Shown: piece by piece, positions 52,347 to 61,709 of the stretch
Layout of the letters: each line of letters begins with the position of its first letter
How positions within the stretch are numbered: position 1 is the first letter of the stretch
NCBI GenBank assembly: GCA_016936015.1
Contig: JAFGPV010000211.1
Span: forward strand, 1 to 63,440
Length of the DNA: 63,440 nucleotides
Source of the DNA: Pirellulales bacterium
GTDB lineage: Bacteria > Planctomycetota > Planctomycetia > Pirellulales > Thermoguttaceae
Direction of reading: 5' to 3'
Notes under the pieces: model-generated
What the model was told of the DNA's origin: nothing
The model's database searches: none
Seen by the model: only the letters and a program-made list of their open reading frames with translations
Made by a program: the position numbers and the translations under genes

Positions 52347-53450
52347 TTACCATCTATATTCCAAGTTGAAATTCACTCCATGGTAGAACGGGCTGCCGGT
52401 GGCGTCGACCGTGGCGGTTCCGGCGGCCAAGTCCGTGGTCAGCATTTGCTCGGAAGCCAATGCGACGCCCTCGATCCACATCACTTGATAGCCCAATCGG
52501 GCCGACCAATGCCGCGTGATTTGCACCACGGCGGTCAGGCCGAGGTCGCCGACGAAAGCCGTGTGATTACCCGTCGCCGCTGCGGCGTAATCCAGTCCGA
52601 CGTTTTGATGCAACCACGATCCGGTCTGCATCTGGTTCGAATAGACGCCGGCCTTCAAAAATCCCTCCAGGCGCAGCCTTCTCCCGTTTTCCCAGACAAC
52701 TCCGTCGAGGCCCAACTGGAAACCGTAGAGCCGATTGGCGGCCCGGATGTCGGTCTCCGCCAGATTGAGCCCCGGACCGATGTCGAGAGTCAATCCCAAG
52801 GAGCGCTCGTCCAGCTCCAGGTAACGGAAACCCGCCAGCCATTGCCACCGGGGGGTGAACTGGCGGCGGTAATTCATTTCCACGTTGTGCAATTCCGAAC
52901 GATAGAGGCTGGTGATCTCCGACGGATACGAGACGTTCCCAATGGGATTAATAAATTGCATCACGCCGCCGCCCGGCGACAGGATCGGGCCTAACGCGCT
53001 CTCCCAACCGTCGATGCCGAAGTACCGCAATTCGAGGTCGCCGACGCGCGTATGCCGGAAGACGCTGATGTCCAGTCCTCCGTGAAAATCAAAATGGTAG
53101 TCCGAGGCGTTGATCAACTCGGTGCTGGCCGGATCAAATCCCGCAGTCACCAGCGTTTGTCCGGCGGGCTTGCTCTGTTGCAGAAACAATGCACCGGCAC
53201 GGACCGTCCAAAGGGGATCGCACCCACAACGGCAGAAACAACACGGACAGTCCCCCGATTCCCGCCCGCAGCACTCGGGTGTTTGGCAGCACGACGAGGC
53301 GCTTTCCGCCGGATCCTCTTGGTTTGCCGTGGGTGTCTCGTCGGCCAACAGAATCGATGACGTGAATCGCAAATGGTCTTCCCCAAAGGCAAAAGACATC
53401 ACCGTAAAGACAACGAACAAGCCGAGAAGCCCTCGATATGCAGAGCACAT
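52347..53450 (-). CDS. BBP7-like outer-membrane beta-barrel protein with Cys-rich N-terminus
   Basis: 367 residues. Signal peptide (LLGLFVVFTVMSFAFG), Cys-rich segment at residues 54-77 (ten Cys, CCQTPECCGRESGDCPCC and on), then DPLWTVRAGALFLQQSKP, the usual start of planctomycete BBP7 barrels. Strand pairs include DYHFDFHGGLDISVFRH, NYRRQFTPRWQWLAGFRYLELDE, YGFQLGLDGVVW, and the end VNFNLEYRW with a terminal aromatic. Likely a porin-like outer-membrane protein of unknown substrate. Same strand as the omptin-like gene, 167 bases upstream of it. Confidence 0.8.
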   Translation of the reverse strand: MCSAYRGLLGLFVVFTVMSFAFGEDHLRFTSSILLADETPTANQEDPAESASSCCQTPECCGRESGDCPCCFCRCGCDPLWTVRAGALFLQQSKPAGQTLVTAGFDPASTELINASDYHFDFHGGLDISVFRHTRVGDLELRYFGIDGWESALGPILSPGGGVMQFINPIGNVSYPSEITSLYRSELHNVEMNYRRQFTPRWQWLAGFRYLELDERSLGLTLDIGPGLNLAETDIRAANRLYGFQLGLDGVVWENGRRLRLEGFLKAGVYSNQMQTGSWLHQNVGLDYAAAATGNHTAFVGDLGLTAVVQITRHWSARLGYQVMWIEGVALASEQMLTTDLAAGTATVDATGSPFYHGVNFNLEYRW

Positions 53451-53772
53451 GACTGACCTCCGTGTTCATGTCGATCAGCGGCGAAATCCTGAAAATCAGG
53501 CAGCGGATGCCGACCCACACGCTTCCTTCACTTCTCCATCCGTTTGCTGAGGAAAGCATCGGCCACTGCACGCACTCTTGCCGCAGAGCGATGCCGTCCT
53601 GGATAGCCGTGTGTACAATGGCTTCGGCTAGAAATTTGAAATCAATGACGGTTCCTTCCAGCAGAACCGTTGATTTCGACAAAATCGTATCTCGTTGCCA
53701 CTCTGTTGGTTACAACCATGATCTTTGGATTAAAACGCACGGTTTGACAAGTCAGCAAAGTTTATCAATCCC
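53451..53772. other. Gap of 0.3 kb, no gene seen
   Basis: Upstream of the BBP7-like gene (minus) and at the 3' end of the HAD gene (minus). It should contain the promoter of the BBP7-like gene near 53460-53520. No repeat or structured element stood out. Confidence 0.4.
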
Positions 53773-54450
53773 TTACAACCGGCAGGGCATAGGAAGAAAG
53801 CGGTAAAACAGATCGGGCGAGAGTTCGCCAAAAGAATGGACGGAACAAGCCGCGGCGGCAAGCTCCTGGCGGGTTCGTCCGGTGCTGAGGAAGCCAATTG
53901 CCGCCATTCCCGCGGCCCGGGCAGCGGCAATGCCTGCTGGAGCGTCTTCCACTACCGCACAATGTGGCGGTGGAACGCCTAATCGCTCCGCGGCCAGCAG
54001 GAAGACCTGCGGATCGGGTTTGCCCCGGATCACGTCCCTGCCGGTGACGATCGCCCCAAACCACGGCCGGACTTCCAAGCGATCCAACACCATCTCGACG
54101 TTTTCCGGAGGCCCGGAGGAGCCGACCGCCAGGCGGAATCCCGCCGCGTGGAGTGTTTCCAGCGTTTCCCGGGCGCCGGGCATGGCGGGGAAGTCCCGCT
54201 CGATCAGCGTGCGGTAGTAGGCCTCTTTTTTCGCGTCCAGGGCGGCGATCTCGTCGTCGCTGTATCGGCCCTCTCCCCATAAATGTGCAAAGATCTTTCG
54301 GCTGGTCCACCCGAAGACCTGGGCGAAATGGGCCTCGGTCAAGGCCAAGCCTTCTTCTGCGGCCAGATGTTGAAAACTCAGAAAGTGCGCGTGGTAGCTG
54401 TCCACCAGCACGCCGTCCATGTCGAAGATCACCGCCAGACTTGCCTTCAT
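53773..54450 (-). CDS. HAD-superfamily phosphatase, beta-phosphoglucomutase-like
   Basis: 225 residues. Nucleophile Asp10 and Asp12 in VIFDMDGVLVDSYH, cap helices, motif II Ser-Ser in LAVGSSGPP, Lys in RDVIRGKPDPQVFLLAAERL, and acidic motif in CAVVEDAPAGIAAARAAGM. It dephosphorylates or isomerises a sugar phosphate in the cytosol; GKPDP and VEDAPAG are typical of the beta-phosphoglucomutase group. It stands alone between the barrel genes and the PEP-CTERM group. Substrate unknown. Confidence 0.9.
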   Translation of the reverse strand: MKASLAVIFDMDGVLVDSYHAHFLSFQHLAAEEGLALTEAHFAQVFGWTSRKIFAHLWGEGRYSDDEIAALDAKKEAYYRTLIERDFPAMPGARETLETLHAAGFRLAVGSSGPPENVEMVLDRLEVRPWFGAIVTGRDVIRGKPDPQVFLLAAERLGVPPPHCAVVEDAPAGIAAARAAGMAAIGFLSTGRTRQELAAAACSVHSFGELSPDLFYRFLPMPCRL

Positions 54451-54577
54451 AGAATCAAGAATTTACCCTCTCCGGGCCAATTCCATCAAGGGGCGCAGGG
54501 AGAGAGGCGGGATCCAAGGCAGACTCGGAGCACGACGCACGGAGTTAAGTTCAAGAAGCAATACCCCGCCCCAGGCA

Positions 54578-55345
54578 TCACCGCTTGCGCAGACGCCGGT
54601 AGGCCCACAGTGCAAGAGCGCCCATCCCCAGCAGACCCAGGGTGCAAGGCTCGGGAACGACGTAAGAAACACTCAGTTTATCGTCTTTCCCCACGTATTC
54701 GCCGCCTTCAAATGCAAAGCCGCCGATTGCAAAATTAAAATTTATCTCCGTTCCGTTTGGCACCACAATGCGTGCGAACTCCCAAGTTGCGGGCAATTCA
54801 CTGGGAAGACCCTGGAGTGCAAAATTGCCTTTCAAATAACTTCCGTAATGACCGTGCTCGTGAAAAGCAGCATCTTGAACGGGCATATTTTCTTGAGGAC
54901 TAGGGCTGGAAATAATCACATCGGGAGGATTGATGAGAAAATGGGTGTCGAGAACTTCATCAAATTGCGATTCATTTGTAGGAGTATAAATATCAACAGG
55001 AGCGGCAGGCACGTCTGCTTTTAACCATCCGACCTGGTGCAAGTGGTTCCCTGAGGTAAAAATTCCCAAACTGCTTGGTTCAGAGCCGCTCTTCGTGCAA
55101 TCGAACGTGTTGGGTTTGGAATTGGTTCTTTGTCCGCTGGCCGTCAGGACAACGGCCTTGAGTGTATGCGAGGATTCCACGTCGACCGGATCAGAAACCA
55201 GGATGTCAAAATAATCGCCGCTGTAAATAATAGTATCCGCGAATGCGAATTGGATGTTGATAAATGCAAACCCCCAAAAGACGACGAGGAGAACCCATCT
55301 CTTGGAGAAATGGAAAAAAGATGCGGAGATCATGATGCAATCCAT
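54578..55345 (-). CDS. PEP-CTERM protein 1
   Basis: About 255 residues. Signal peptide region WVLLVVFWGFAFINIQFAFA. The C-terminus VVPEPCTLGLLGMGALALWA plus YRRLRKR has all three parts of a PEP-CTERM signal: PEP motif, hydrophobic helix, basic tail. Such proteins are handed to an exosortase and anchored or released at the envelope. Middle part has no recognised domain. Start uncertain among ATG 55345, ATG 55333 and a GTG at 55372, none with an ideal ribosome site. No exosortase gene in the window. Confidence 0.8.
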   Translation of the reverse strand: MDCIMISASFFHFSKRWVLLVVFWGFAFINIQFAFADTIIYSGDYFDILVSDPVDVESSHTLKAVVLTASGQRTNSKPNTFDCTKSGSEPSSLGIFTSGNHLHQVGWLKADVPAAPVDIYTPTNESQFDEVLDTHFLINPPDVIISSPSPQENMPVQDAAFHEHGHYGSYLKGNFALQGLPSELPATWEFARIVVPNGTEINFNFAIGGFAFEGGEYVGKDDKLSVSYVVPEPCTLGLLGMGALALWAYRRLRKR

Positions 55346-55426
55346 TTTCCTTGTTAAAGAGGAGAACTTCACTAAACTACTATTTTCCCTTTTATTTTCA
55401 AAAAGTCAATCACCTAACGCGACATT

Positions 55427-57013
55427 TTATCCGTAATTTATGTAATTATTCCGTCCTTTGGGAGGGGCCGGAGACCGAAGTTGCTTCCATCCGCACCCCG
55501 CCAAGAGAGTAAATAGACTAGTGAGGATAAAAGACATTGTGGAAGGCTCGGGAACATTTACAAAAAACGCCTCCAAGTCGAGAGGGGGAACGCTTCCGTC
55601 TCCATCAAACCAACTCGCGTGTTGCCCCCAGTATCCACCCAAAACAGCGAGGTCCGCCGATCCTACAAGTCCGTCCCCGTTGAAGTCGCCTTGCTTCCAT
55701 CGAAAGCCGCCGCTTTCTCCCGTGGTTCCCCAATAGCCGCCTAAAACTGCGAGGTCGGCGGAACCAACAAGTCCGTCGCAGTTGGCGTCCCCGGGGAGCA
55801 CTTGCCGCCAGACCATCAGGGGATCGCCGACGACCGTGTTCACATAGGAAAGCTGACGCAAGGAACTCCATGACGCCTCGGCGAAGGTGTACCCGCCCAC
55901 GAGCATTTTGAAAAGCTGGTCTTCATTGGCTTCGTACGGTGTGCCGTTTAGCGGCTCCTGGACGTTGCCCACGCCCGCCGTGCCGCCCTTGGCCAGCCAC
56001 TCGGCGAGAAGTCCCTGATCCTGGGATTCCGGCAACTCGAACGTGATGGCGTTGTAACTCTCGTGAGTCGTGAAAACGGCGCCGTTGGCCAAGGAGAAGT
56101 TCAATTGATTGGGAATGTAACCTGGTTCCAATCCGCCGCTGCCGTCATGGATTCCGTAGCTGACGTAGCCGATGACCGGCTTGGACGCCGTAGTGACCGC
56201 GGAATCGGTGTTGTCGTACAGGCATTTATTGGATCCTAGGGCGCTCAAGAGTTGCGGCATTTTATCCACGAGGCCCGAGGGCGAGGTGTTCGGATCGTCG
56301 TCCGCCACCACGTATCGGCTGTTGGGAATTAAAAAGGCATTCTTGGCCTTCGTGATGGAAGCGGTAACGTCGGAAACCGTGAATCCGTCGAGCCGCGCCG
56401 TCAAATACATTCCGCCTAGGGCCGAGTTGGAATGGTCAAAAGACGAGTTGCATAAATAATAAGGGTTGAGAGAAGGATTCGGGTTCAACGGCCACCAATA
56501 GGTTTGGTCGCCCATTTGCAACAACGCCGTGTTCAGCCAATCGGAACCACTGCGGACGCCGATCGTATTGATCCGCGTCAGTTCGCTTTCCAGGCTCGAA
56601 TATTGCTGCCAGGTATAGATCGGCCGTTGAATCCCGAAGGGATCCGTGTAGGTGTATCCGCATCCCGGATTGGCAAGATCGTTGCGAATGCGCAGCGGCA
56701 TCCCCTTCGTGGTGACGATCACGTCGATGTCCCGGGTCTCGAGCGCGGCATGAACCTGCGGCCAGATCACGTTCAAGTAATCTGTGGCCGAAATCTCCTC
56801 GCCGATGCCCAGTCCCGTCACTCCCAAGAGGTTGTCGGCAGGGATCCCTCGCTGATTGGCGTAGTAATCGGCCAGATAGCTCCCGTCGTGGGTTCCGTCG
56901 GTCCATGCCGGGTTATAAAGCACCAGGACGTTCTGCGACGAGATAGCGCCCCATGCGCCCTGTGCTGCAATCATTCCGAAAAGCGTCAAGAGAACGTGTT
57001 TCGCCCAACGCAT
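55427..57013 (-). CDS. TIGR03790-type protein with dockerin-like repeats and PEP-CTERM
   Basis: 528 residues from the ATG at 57013; GGAGGTGATC just upstream is an ideal ribosome site. Signal peptide HVLLTLFGMIAAQGAWG. Residues about 25-415 match the TIGR03790 type: VLVLYNPAWTDGTHDGSYLADYYANQR, NLLGVTGLGIGEEIS, DVIVTTKGMPLRIRND, GGTAGVGNVQEPLNG, VGDPLMVWRQ. Then two Ca-binding dockerin-like repeats, GDANCDGLVGSADLAVLGGY and GDFNGDGLVGSADLAVLGGY. It ends NVPEPSTMSFILTSLFTLLA with WKQLR, a PEP-CTERM. Likely an exported enzyme or binding protein; catalytic role unknown. Confidence 0.88.
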   Translation of the reverse strand: MRWAKHVLLTLFGMIAAQGAWGAISSQNVLVLYNPAWTDGTHDGSYLADYYANQRGIPADNLLGVTGLGIGEEISATDYLNVIWPQVHAALETRDIDVIVTTKGMPLRIRNDLANPGCGYTYTDPFGIQRPIYTWQQYSSLESELTRINTIGVRSGSDWLNTALLQMGDQTYWWPLNPNPSLNPYYLCNSSFDHSNSALGGMYLTARLDGFTVSDVTASITKAKNAFLIPNSRYVVADDDPNTSPSGLVDKMPQLLSALGSNKCLYDNTDSAVTTASKPVIGYVSYGIHDGSGGLEPGYIPNQLNFSLANGAVFTTHESYNAITFELPESQDQGLLAEWLAKGGTAGVGNVQEPLNGTPYEANEDQLFKMLVGGYTFAEASWSSLRQLSYVNTVVGDPLMVWRQVLPGDANCDGLVGSADLAVLGGYWGTTGESGGFRWKQGDFNGDGLVGSADLAVLGGYWGQHASWFDGDGSVPPLDLEAFFVNVPEPSTMSFILTSLFTLLAGCGWKQLRSPAPPKGRNNYINYG

Positions 57014-57290
57014 AGCGATCACCTCCCAGGCTCTCGCTTCTTGCGCAGTTTTCTAATCCATGTAGCTGTTGAGCCAATCCGCTTGCGGGCGGCGATCATT
57101 CAGGCGTTACATTGAAAAGAAAAAAGCTCTCCGAAAATTAGTACAACTACCCCAAATATAACCTAAAAAAGTCAGCGACGAATTACGTTGAGATGAAAAA
57201 GGAATCAATTCAGAGACAGGTCAATACGTACAAAACACCACATTCCCCATCTACTCGGTTGCAGATAATAACAAAAGAAAAAACTAACGT

Positions 57291-57917
57291 CTACCCCCTC
57301 GTCCGGCGGGCTGCCCTGACGAGAAATAGAGAAATCACACCAAGGATCACCAGCGTCCCCGTGCCAGGCTCCGGAACACTTGGGCAAGGAAACATTTCAT
57401 TTCCAAAATCTATCGAACCAACGGTTTCGCCGTCTGGGCCGTGAGGACTGGTGTAAAATAGTATTTTGCTCTGTCCGGGGCAATCTATATTAGGGCTGTT
57501 GAATAGCCACCGTAAAGATTGGGAGCTAGCTCGTTCGCATGCCGTTGGAATAACGGAAATACCGCCTGTATCCAACGGATCAGCTACAAAGTCAATAACA
57601 TTGATGCCTGGATCAGGGACGAGAATTCCCATGTTAAAGCTTTGTATGGGCATGCCGTAAGGGCTGTTAAAAATCTGAAACGCATAAATATAAGAGTCTT
57701 CAAAGTTCAAATTGAGATCCGGAGCGGATTCATCATAGACGGCATACTCCACATCGGCCATGCCAAAAATAGATTTAACCCCCTGGATCTCTGCTTCCGG
57801 GTCGGTCAAAAGGAATCCAGCATCGGCCGATACGGCCGTCAGGACGAGGACCGAGATCCCCAAACTCATTGCACGCATTAACCAATTCCATCGGTCGCTC
57901 AAAGATGTCGGCAACAT
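57291..57917 (-). CDS. PEP-CTERM protein 2
   Basis: 208 residues. GGGAGGC lies seven bases before the ATG. Signal peptide with AMSLGISVLVLTAVSADAG. Middle part (YAVYDESAPDLNLNFEDSYI and NMGILVPDPGINVIDFVADP) is typical of small secreted beta proteins in this group. The C-terminus SVPEPGTGTLVILGVISLFL then VRAARRTRG is a PEP-CTERM signal. No domain named. Confidence 0.85.
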   Translation of the reverse strand: MLPTSLSDRWNWLMRAMSLGISVLVLTAVSADAGFLLTDPEAEIQGVKSIFGMADVEYAVYDESAPDLNLNFEDSYIYAFQIFNSPYGMPIQSFNMGILVPDPGINVIDFVADPLDTGGISVIPTACERASSQSLRWLFNSPNIDCPGQSKILFYTSPHGPDGETVGSIDFGNEMFPCPSVPEPGTGTLVILGVISLFLVRAARRTRG

Positions 57918-58058
57918 GTTTCGCCTCCCTGTTCTTAGAGCTTATCCCATATCCCTAACGTGTGAAAAACCACTGTTTTACAGAAGAAAAAACCTCTGCA
58001 GTTCAACCCATACGCCCCCCTCCGAGGGAGAGGGGATCTCTGGAAATGTCCTGATTGT

Positions 58059-58787
58059 CTATTTCCGGCAACGGCAACGGATGTAACCCAATCCCATGAT
58101 CGCCGCTGCAATTGTCAGAAGTATAAACGAAGAAGGCTCGGGAATCGGCACCGCGCCCGGAACTCCAGCGATTTCGATCACGCTCATTCCGTGGTCAACG
58201 GAGATGTTGAAGCCCATGGTTGGTTCTCGGCTTGAGCAAAATGCCAGTCCTACGCTGGATTCCTCCGGTGAGATTTCACATGGAGCCTGGAAATCCCAAA
58301 TGGCCCATGCCGGAGGAGACGGAGGAGCAGGAGAAAAATATGAATCAAGAGGAACCTGGCCTAAAACGTCAAAGAGAGGCGCGGTATGCTCAAACCATCC
58401 GATATTGCTCACGGGCGCAGCGTCTTGAATACGCGCCTTGTGAAGAGTAATGGATGTTGAACTATCCCCATTATGAAGCTGATAAGTGTAAACGAGCTGA
58501 CCGGCCGTCGGCACGTAATCATTCTCATCCAGAGGATGATTATCCGGGAACAACGTCGCGAACGTGGCGGCTTCGAATACGGCCCAATCAAGGTTTCCTT
58601 CGATCCGGACTCCTCCGTAGGTTTGATCGACGTGATAACTGCCAGCCCAGGTTGAATACCCTACGGGTGGATTCACGTCATAGGCATAGCTGGCATAATC
58701 GGCTAAATTTGCGGAAGCGGTAGTAACTCCCAGCCCGATCACTGCGATCAGAGCCAGACACAGCGTCAATTTTTGTCCAACGGCCAT
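58059..58787 (-). CDS. PEP-CTERM protein 3
   Basis: 242 residues; GGGAG eight bases before the ATG. Signal peptide LTLCLALIAVIGLGVTTASA. Mature part begins NLADYASYAYDVNPP and includes DWAVFEAATFATLFP and QLVYTYQLHNGDSSTSITLH. This resembles PEP-CTERM protein 2 in layout (QIFNS / VYTYQL blocks), so the two may be distant paralogues. Ends PIPEPSSFILLTIAAAIMGL with YIRCRCRK. Confidence 0.87.
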   Translation of the reverse strand: MAVGQKLTLCLALIAVIGLGVTTASANLADYASYAYDVNPPVGYSTWAGSYHVDQTYGGVRIEGNLDWAVFEAATFATLFPDNHPLDENDYVPTAGQLVYTYQLHNGDSSTSITLHKARIQDAAPVSNIGWFEHTAPLFDVLGQVPLDSYFSPAPPSPPAWAIWDFQAPCEISPEESSVGLAFCSSREPTMGFNISVDHGMSVIEIAGVPGAVPIPEPSSFILLTIAAAIMGLGYIRCRCRK

Positions 58788-59385
58788 TCTTGCTTCTCCC
58801 TTTGTGAAATGATTCCAATGATGCGTTTAATAAAGTATCTGATCCAATTGATGGAATTGGAGATCCTTAAAAACCGTGCCGTCTTCGATCGGAGAGCAGA
58901 TTCCAATCCTGCTGTCCAGATACCGCCGGCCCAGCGAAAAAAATGTTGTTAGAAGAGAAAGGTCGGGCAGCGTTTTGCAAATCTAGGAGGTAAAGAGTCC
59001 CGCCTCGCTCTCAATTGCCAAGCCACAGAAGTCAATCTCTCACAGGCGTTTATCTTGCGCCTTGTGCGGAAATCCTGCTTGGTCTTCGCTACCTCTTGAA
59101 TTCAAGATCAGAAGTTATAGTTTCTCTTCACAGAAAAGACATTATTTAATAAACGTCATTATACTAATGAATCACTCTCTGTCAACTAGTCTGAGAAAAA
59201 AATGCCAGAATTTTCAACTCCCTTCTGGACAACAACTTAAGAAAGGTTGGCGATCCTTCTCGGATAGGTCAATTGCCGGTTTGCGGCTCCGACGATATAC
59301 TCGGCGGGACCTGACGCCAATTTCATTGCATTTTCCTTGGATCACGCTTTCCACCCACTCTTCATCATTGTGAAAGGGGTGTCCG
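58788..59385. other. Divergent gap of 0.6 kb
   Basis: Between PEP-CTERM protein 3 (minus) and the sugar permease (plus). AT-rich at 59100-59170. No frame of coding quality. Promoters for both directions are expected, but none could be fixed with confidence. Confidence 0.4.
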
Positions 59386-60393
59386 ATGTTTGTCCTGGAT
59401 AGTTACGCTCCGGCCGTCGTTTTTTGTATTATCACGATGTTTTGTTGGGGATCTTGGGCAAATACGCAAAAATTGGCAGGGAAAACCTGGCGATTCGAGC
59501 TGTTTTATTGGGACTACGTCCTCGGCGTGTTTCTCATGTCTGTGATTTTTGCCGTCTCGATCGGCAGCATGGGGTCGGCCGGACGGGGTTTCTGGGCCGA
59601 TCTGTCCCAGGCCGATTCCCGGAACATCGGTTCGGCGCTTCTGGGGGGAGTGATCTTTAACGTGGCCAACATCTTGCTGGTGGCGGCCATCGACATTGCC
59701 GGCATGGCGGTCGCCTTTCCCGTCGGAATCGGGTTGGCTCTGGTCTTGGGGGTGGTGGTGAATTACGTCGCCGATCCCTCGGGAAACCCGATCTGGCTGT
59801 TTCTCGGAGTGGCCCTGGTCGCCGTCGCCATCGTCTTGGACGCCGCGGCCTACCGCCGGCTTCCCGGCGCGCACAAGGGCGGCGGGATGAAAGGTTTGGT
59901 TCTCTCTCTCCTCTGCGGCATTTTGATGGGATTTTTTTATCGGTTCGTGGCCGCGGCCATGCCCAAACCCGACGACTTCGCCCTCATGCCTGCCGGGAAA
60001 CTCTCGCCCTATAGCGCGATGTTCTTCTTCTCCTTGGGAATCCTGTTGAGCAATTTCCTCGTGAACACGATCATTATGCGCAAACCGTTTTCCGGCGTCC
60101 CGCTGCCGTTTTCCGCCTATTTTCGAGGAACTCTCCGCGATCACCTCTGGGGTGTGGTCGGCGGAATGATCTGGGCCGTCGGCATGATGTTCAGCATTAT
60201 TGCGGCGGGCAAGGCCGGCTTTGCCGTCTCCTACGGTCTCGGGCAAGGCGCCACGATGGTCGCCGCCTTTTGGGGAGTTTTCATCTGGCGCGAATTCCGC
60301 CAGGCCCCCAAGGGCACCAATCCCTTGATCGCCTTGATGTTCGCCGGGTACGTCGTCGGCCTCGGACTAATTATCATCGCCAAACTCCTTTAG
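59386..60393 (+). CDS. Sugar permease of the GRP / DMT-related type
   Basis: 335 residues with about ten transmembrane helices, e.g. APAVVFCIITMFCWGSWANT, WDYVLGVFLMSVIFAVSI, GVIFNVANILLVAAIDIAGM, LFLGVALVAVAIVLDAAAY, and GLGLIIIAKLL at the end. FCWGSWANTQKL and PVGIGLALVLG fit the glucose/ribose porter group of the drug/metabolite superfamily. It is followed by a ribokinase 21 bases on, so ribose uptake is the natural guess. AAGGGG precedes the ATG. Confidence 0.8.
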   Translation: MFVLDSYAPAVVFCIITMFCWGSWANTQKLAGKTWRFELFYWDYVLGVFLMSVIFAVSIGSMGSAGRGFWADLSQADSRNIGSALLGGVIFNVANILLVAAIDIAGMAVAFPVGIGLALVLGVVVNYVADPSGNPIWLFLGVALVAVAIVLDAAAYRRLPGAHKGGGMKGLVLSLLCGILMGFFYRFVAAAMPKPDDFALMPAGKLSPYSAMFFFSLGILLSNFLVNTIIMRKPFSGVPLPFSAYFRGTLRDHLWGVVGGMIWAVGMMFSIIAAGKAGFAVSYGLGQGATMVAAFWGVFIWREFRQAPKGTNPLIALMFAGYVVGLGLIIIAKLL

Positions 60394-60414
60394 GATGTCT
60401 CAGGAATCGCTCTC

Positions 60415-61341
60415 ATGCCGGATTCTTCCAACATCACGGTCATCGGCAGCGTCAATACCGATATGGTGGTCAAGGGCAAACGGCTGCCCGGGCCGGGCGA
60501 GACCGTCGCCGGCGGGCAGTTCGTGTTGGCCGGCGGCGGCAAGGGGGCCAACCAGGCGGTGGCCGCCGCCCGGCTCGGCGCCCGGGTCACGCTGGTCGCC
60601 AAGGTCGGCCACGACATGTTCGGCGACCAGGCCGTCGCCCAGTTTCAACGGGAAGGGATCGTCACCGACGGCGTCATCCGCGATCCGGACCACGCCACCG
60701 GCGTGGCCCTGATCCTGGTCGATGAAAAGGGCGAGAACCTGATCTCCGTGGCCTCCGGGGCCAACCACGCCCTGCGACCGGAAGAGGTCGAGCAGGCGGC
60801 TTCGCTCATTCAAAGCGCCGACGTGGTGATGTTCCAGCTCGAGATCCCCACCGACTGTGCCGGCCGGGGCGCCGAGATCGCTGCCCGGGCCGGCGTGCCG
60901 GTGATCCTCAACCCGGCCCCCGCCTCGCCGCTGGACGAGTCGATCCTCCGCCACGTCACGTACCTGACGCCCAACGAGACCGAGGCCGAGGGTTTGACGG
61001 GCGTGGCCGTCCGCGACGAGGCCTCGGCCCGCACCGCCGCAAAAAAACTCCAGGACCTCGGCGTCCGGCACGTGATTATCACCCTTGGCCCGAAGGGCGC
61101 GTTGGCGGCCTGTCCCGAGGGAATGCAGATCGTGCCGAGCGTTCCCGTCCAGGCGGTCGACACCACGGCGGCCGGCGACGCTTTCAACGGCGGCCTGGCC
61201 TGCGCCGTAGCCGCCGGCAAACCGCTTTTCGAGGCCGTCCGTCAGGCCAACCTCGTCGCCGCCCTTTCCGTCACCCGCTTGGGCGCTCAACCGTCGCTGC
61301 CTACGGCCGAGGAACTCCGCCGGTTTACAGGATCGAAGTAA
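60415..61341 (+). CDS. rbsK: Ribokinase
   Basis: 308 residues, normal length. PfkB-family features: ITVIGSVNTDMVVKGKRLPGPGET, the GGGKGANQAVAAARLGA signature, NPAPASPLDESIL, LTPNETEAEGLTG, and the catalytic Asp in DTTAAGDAFNGGLACAVAAG. It phosphorylates D-ribose at O5 with ATP in the cytosol. Co-transcribed with the upstream permease. A pair forming ribose uptake and activation is likely; related sugars cannot be excluded. Confidence 0.94.
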   Translation: MPDSSNITVIGSVNTDMVVKGKRLPGPGETVAGGQFVLAGGGKGANQAVAAARLGARVTLVAKVGHDMFGDQAVAQFQREGIVTDGVIRDPDHATGVALILVDEKGENLISVASGANHALRPEEVEQAASLIQSADVVMFQLEIPTDCAGRGAEIAARAGVPVILNPAPASPLDESILRHVTYLTPNETEAEGLTGVAVRDEASARTAAKKLQDLGVRHVIITLGPKGALAACPEGMQIVPSVPVQAVDTTAAGDAFNGGLACAVAAGKPLFEAVRQANLVAALSVTRLGAQPSLPTAEELRRFTGSK

Positions 61342-61709
61342 AACAAAATCCTTCTCCGGTTGGTCAACCGGGATAGGGTTTGGGACGGTTCGGGGGGGTG
61401 GCGGTGGGGGGTGGTTGGCAAGGGGCCGGCGGCCGGCCGTTGGCGGGGTCGAGGGGTGTGGGGCGACCAAGGGATTCATCTTTTCCATGCGGGGAGCGGT
61501 TTTCTTTCGGATGGCCAAGTACGGAATATGGACTAATGTACATTATATCCATACATCATCAAAATGCAAGACCAGCTTTTGGCCACCCTCCGAAAGATGG
61601 TGAGAGAGTCGAAGGAAAACGATTGATGGAAAAACAGAGTGTATAAGGGCCGGCATTTCGGGCCCCAGGTCCCCATCACGTATTCTCTTGAGCCCGCACG
61701 CAGCGCACG
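61342..61709. other. Gap with G-rich repeat
   Basis: About 370 bases. The left third is the G-rich dispersed element (61353-61450); the rest is mixed sequence with no gene. The PEP-CTERM fusion ends at its right border on the opposite strand. Confidence 0.45.
61353..61450 (+). repeat. G-rich dispersed element, copy 2
   Basis: CCGGTTGGTCAACCGGGATA, GACGGTTCGGGGGGGTGG and GTGGGGGGTGGTTGGC in the same order as the minus-strand element at 14590-14700. The first block is itself a palindrome (CCGGTTGG-T-CAACCGG). It lies 12 bases after the ribokinase stop. Confidence 0.6.
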
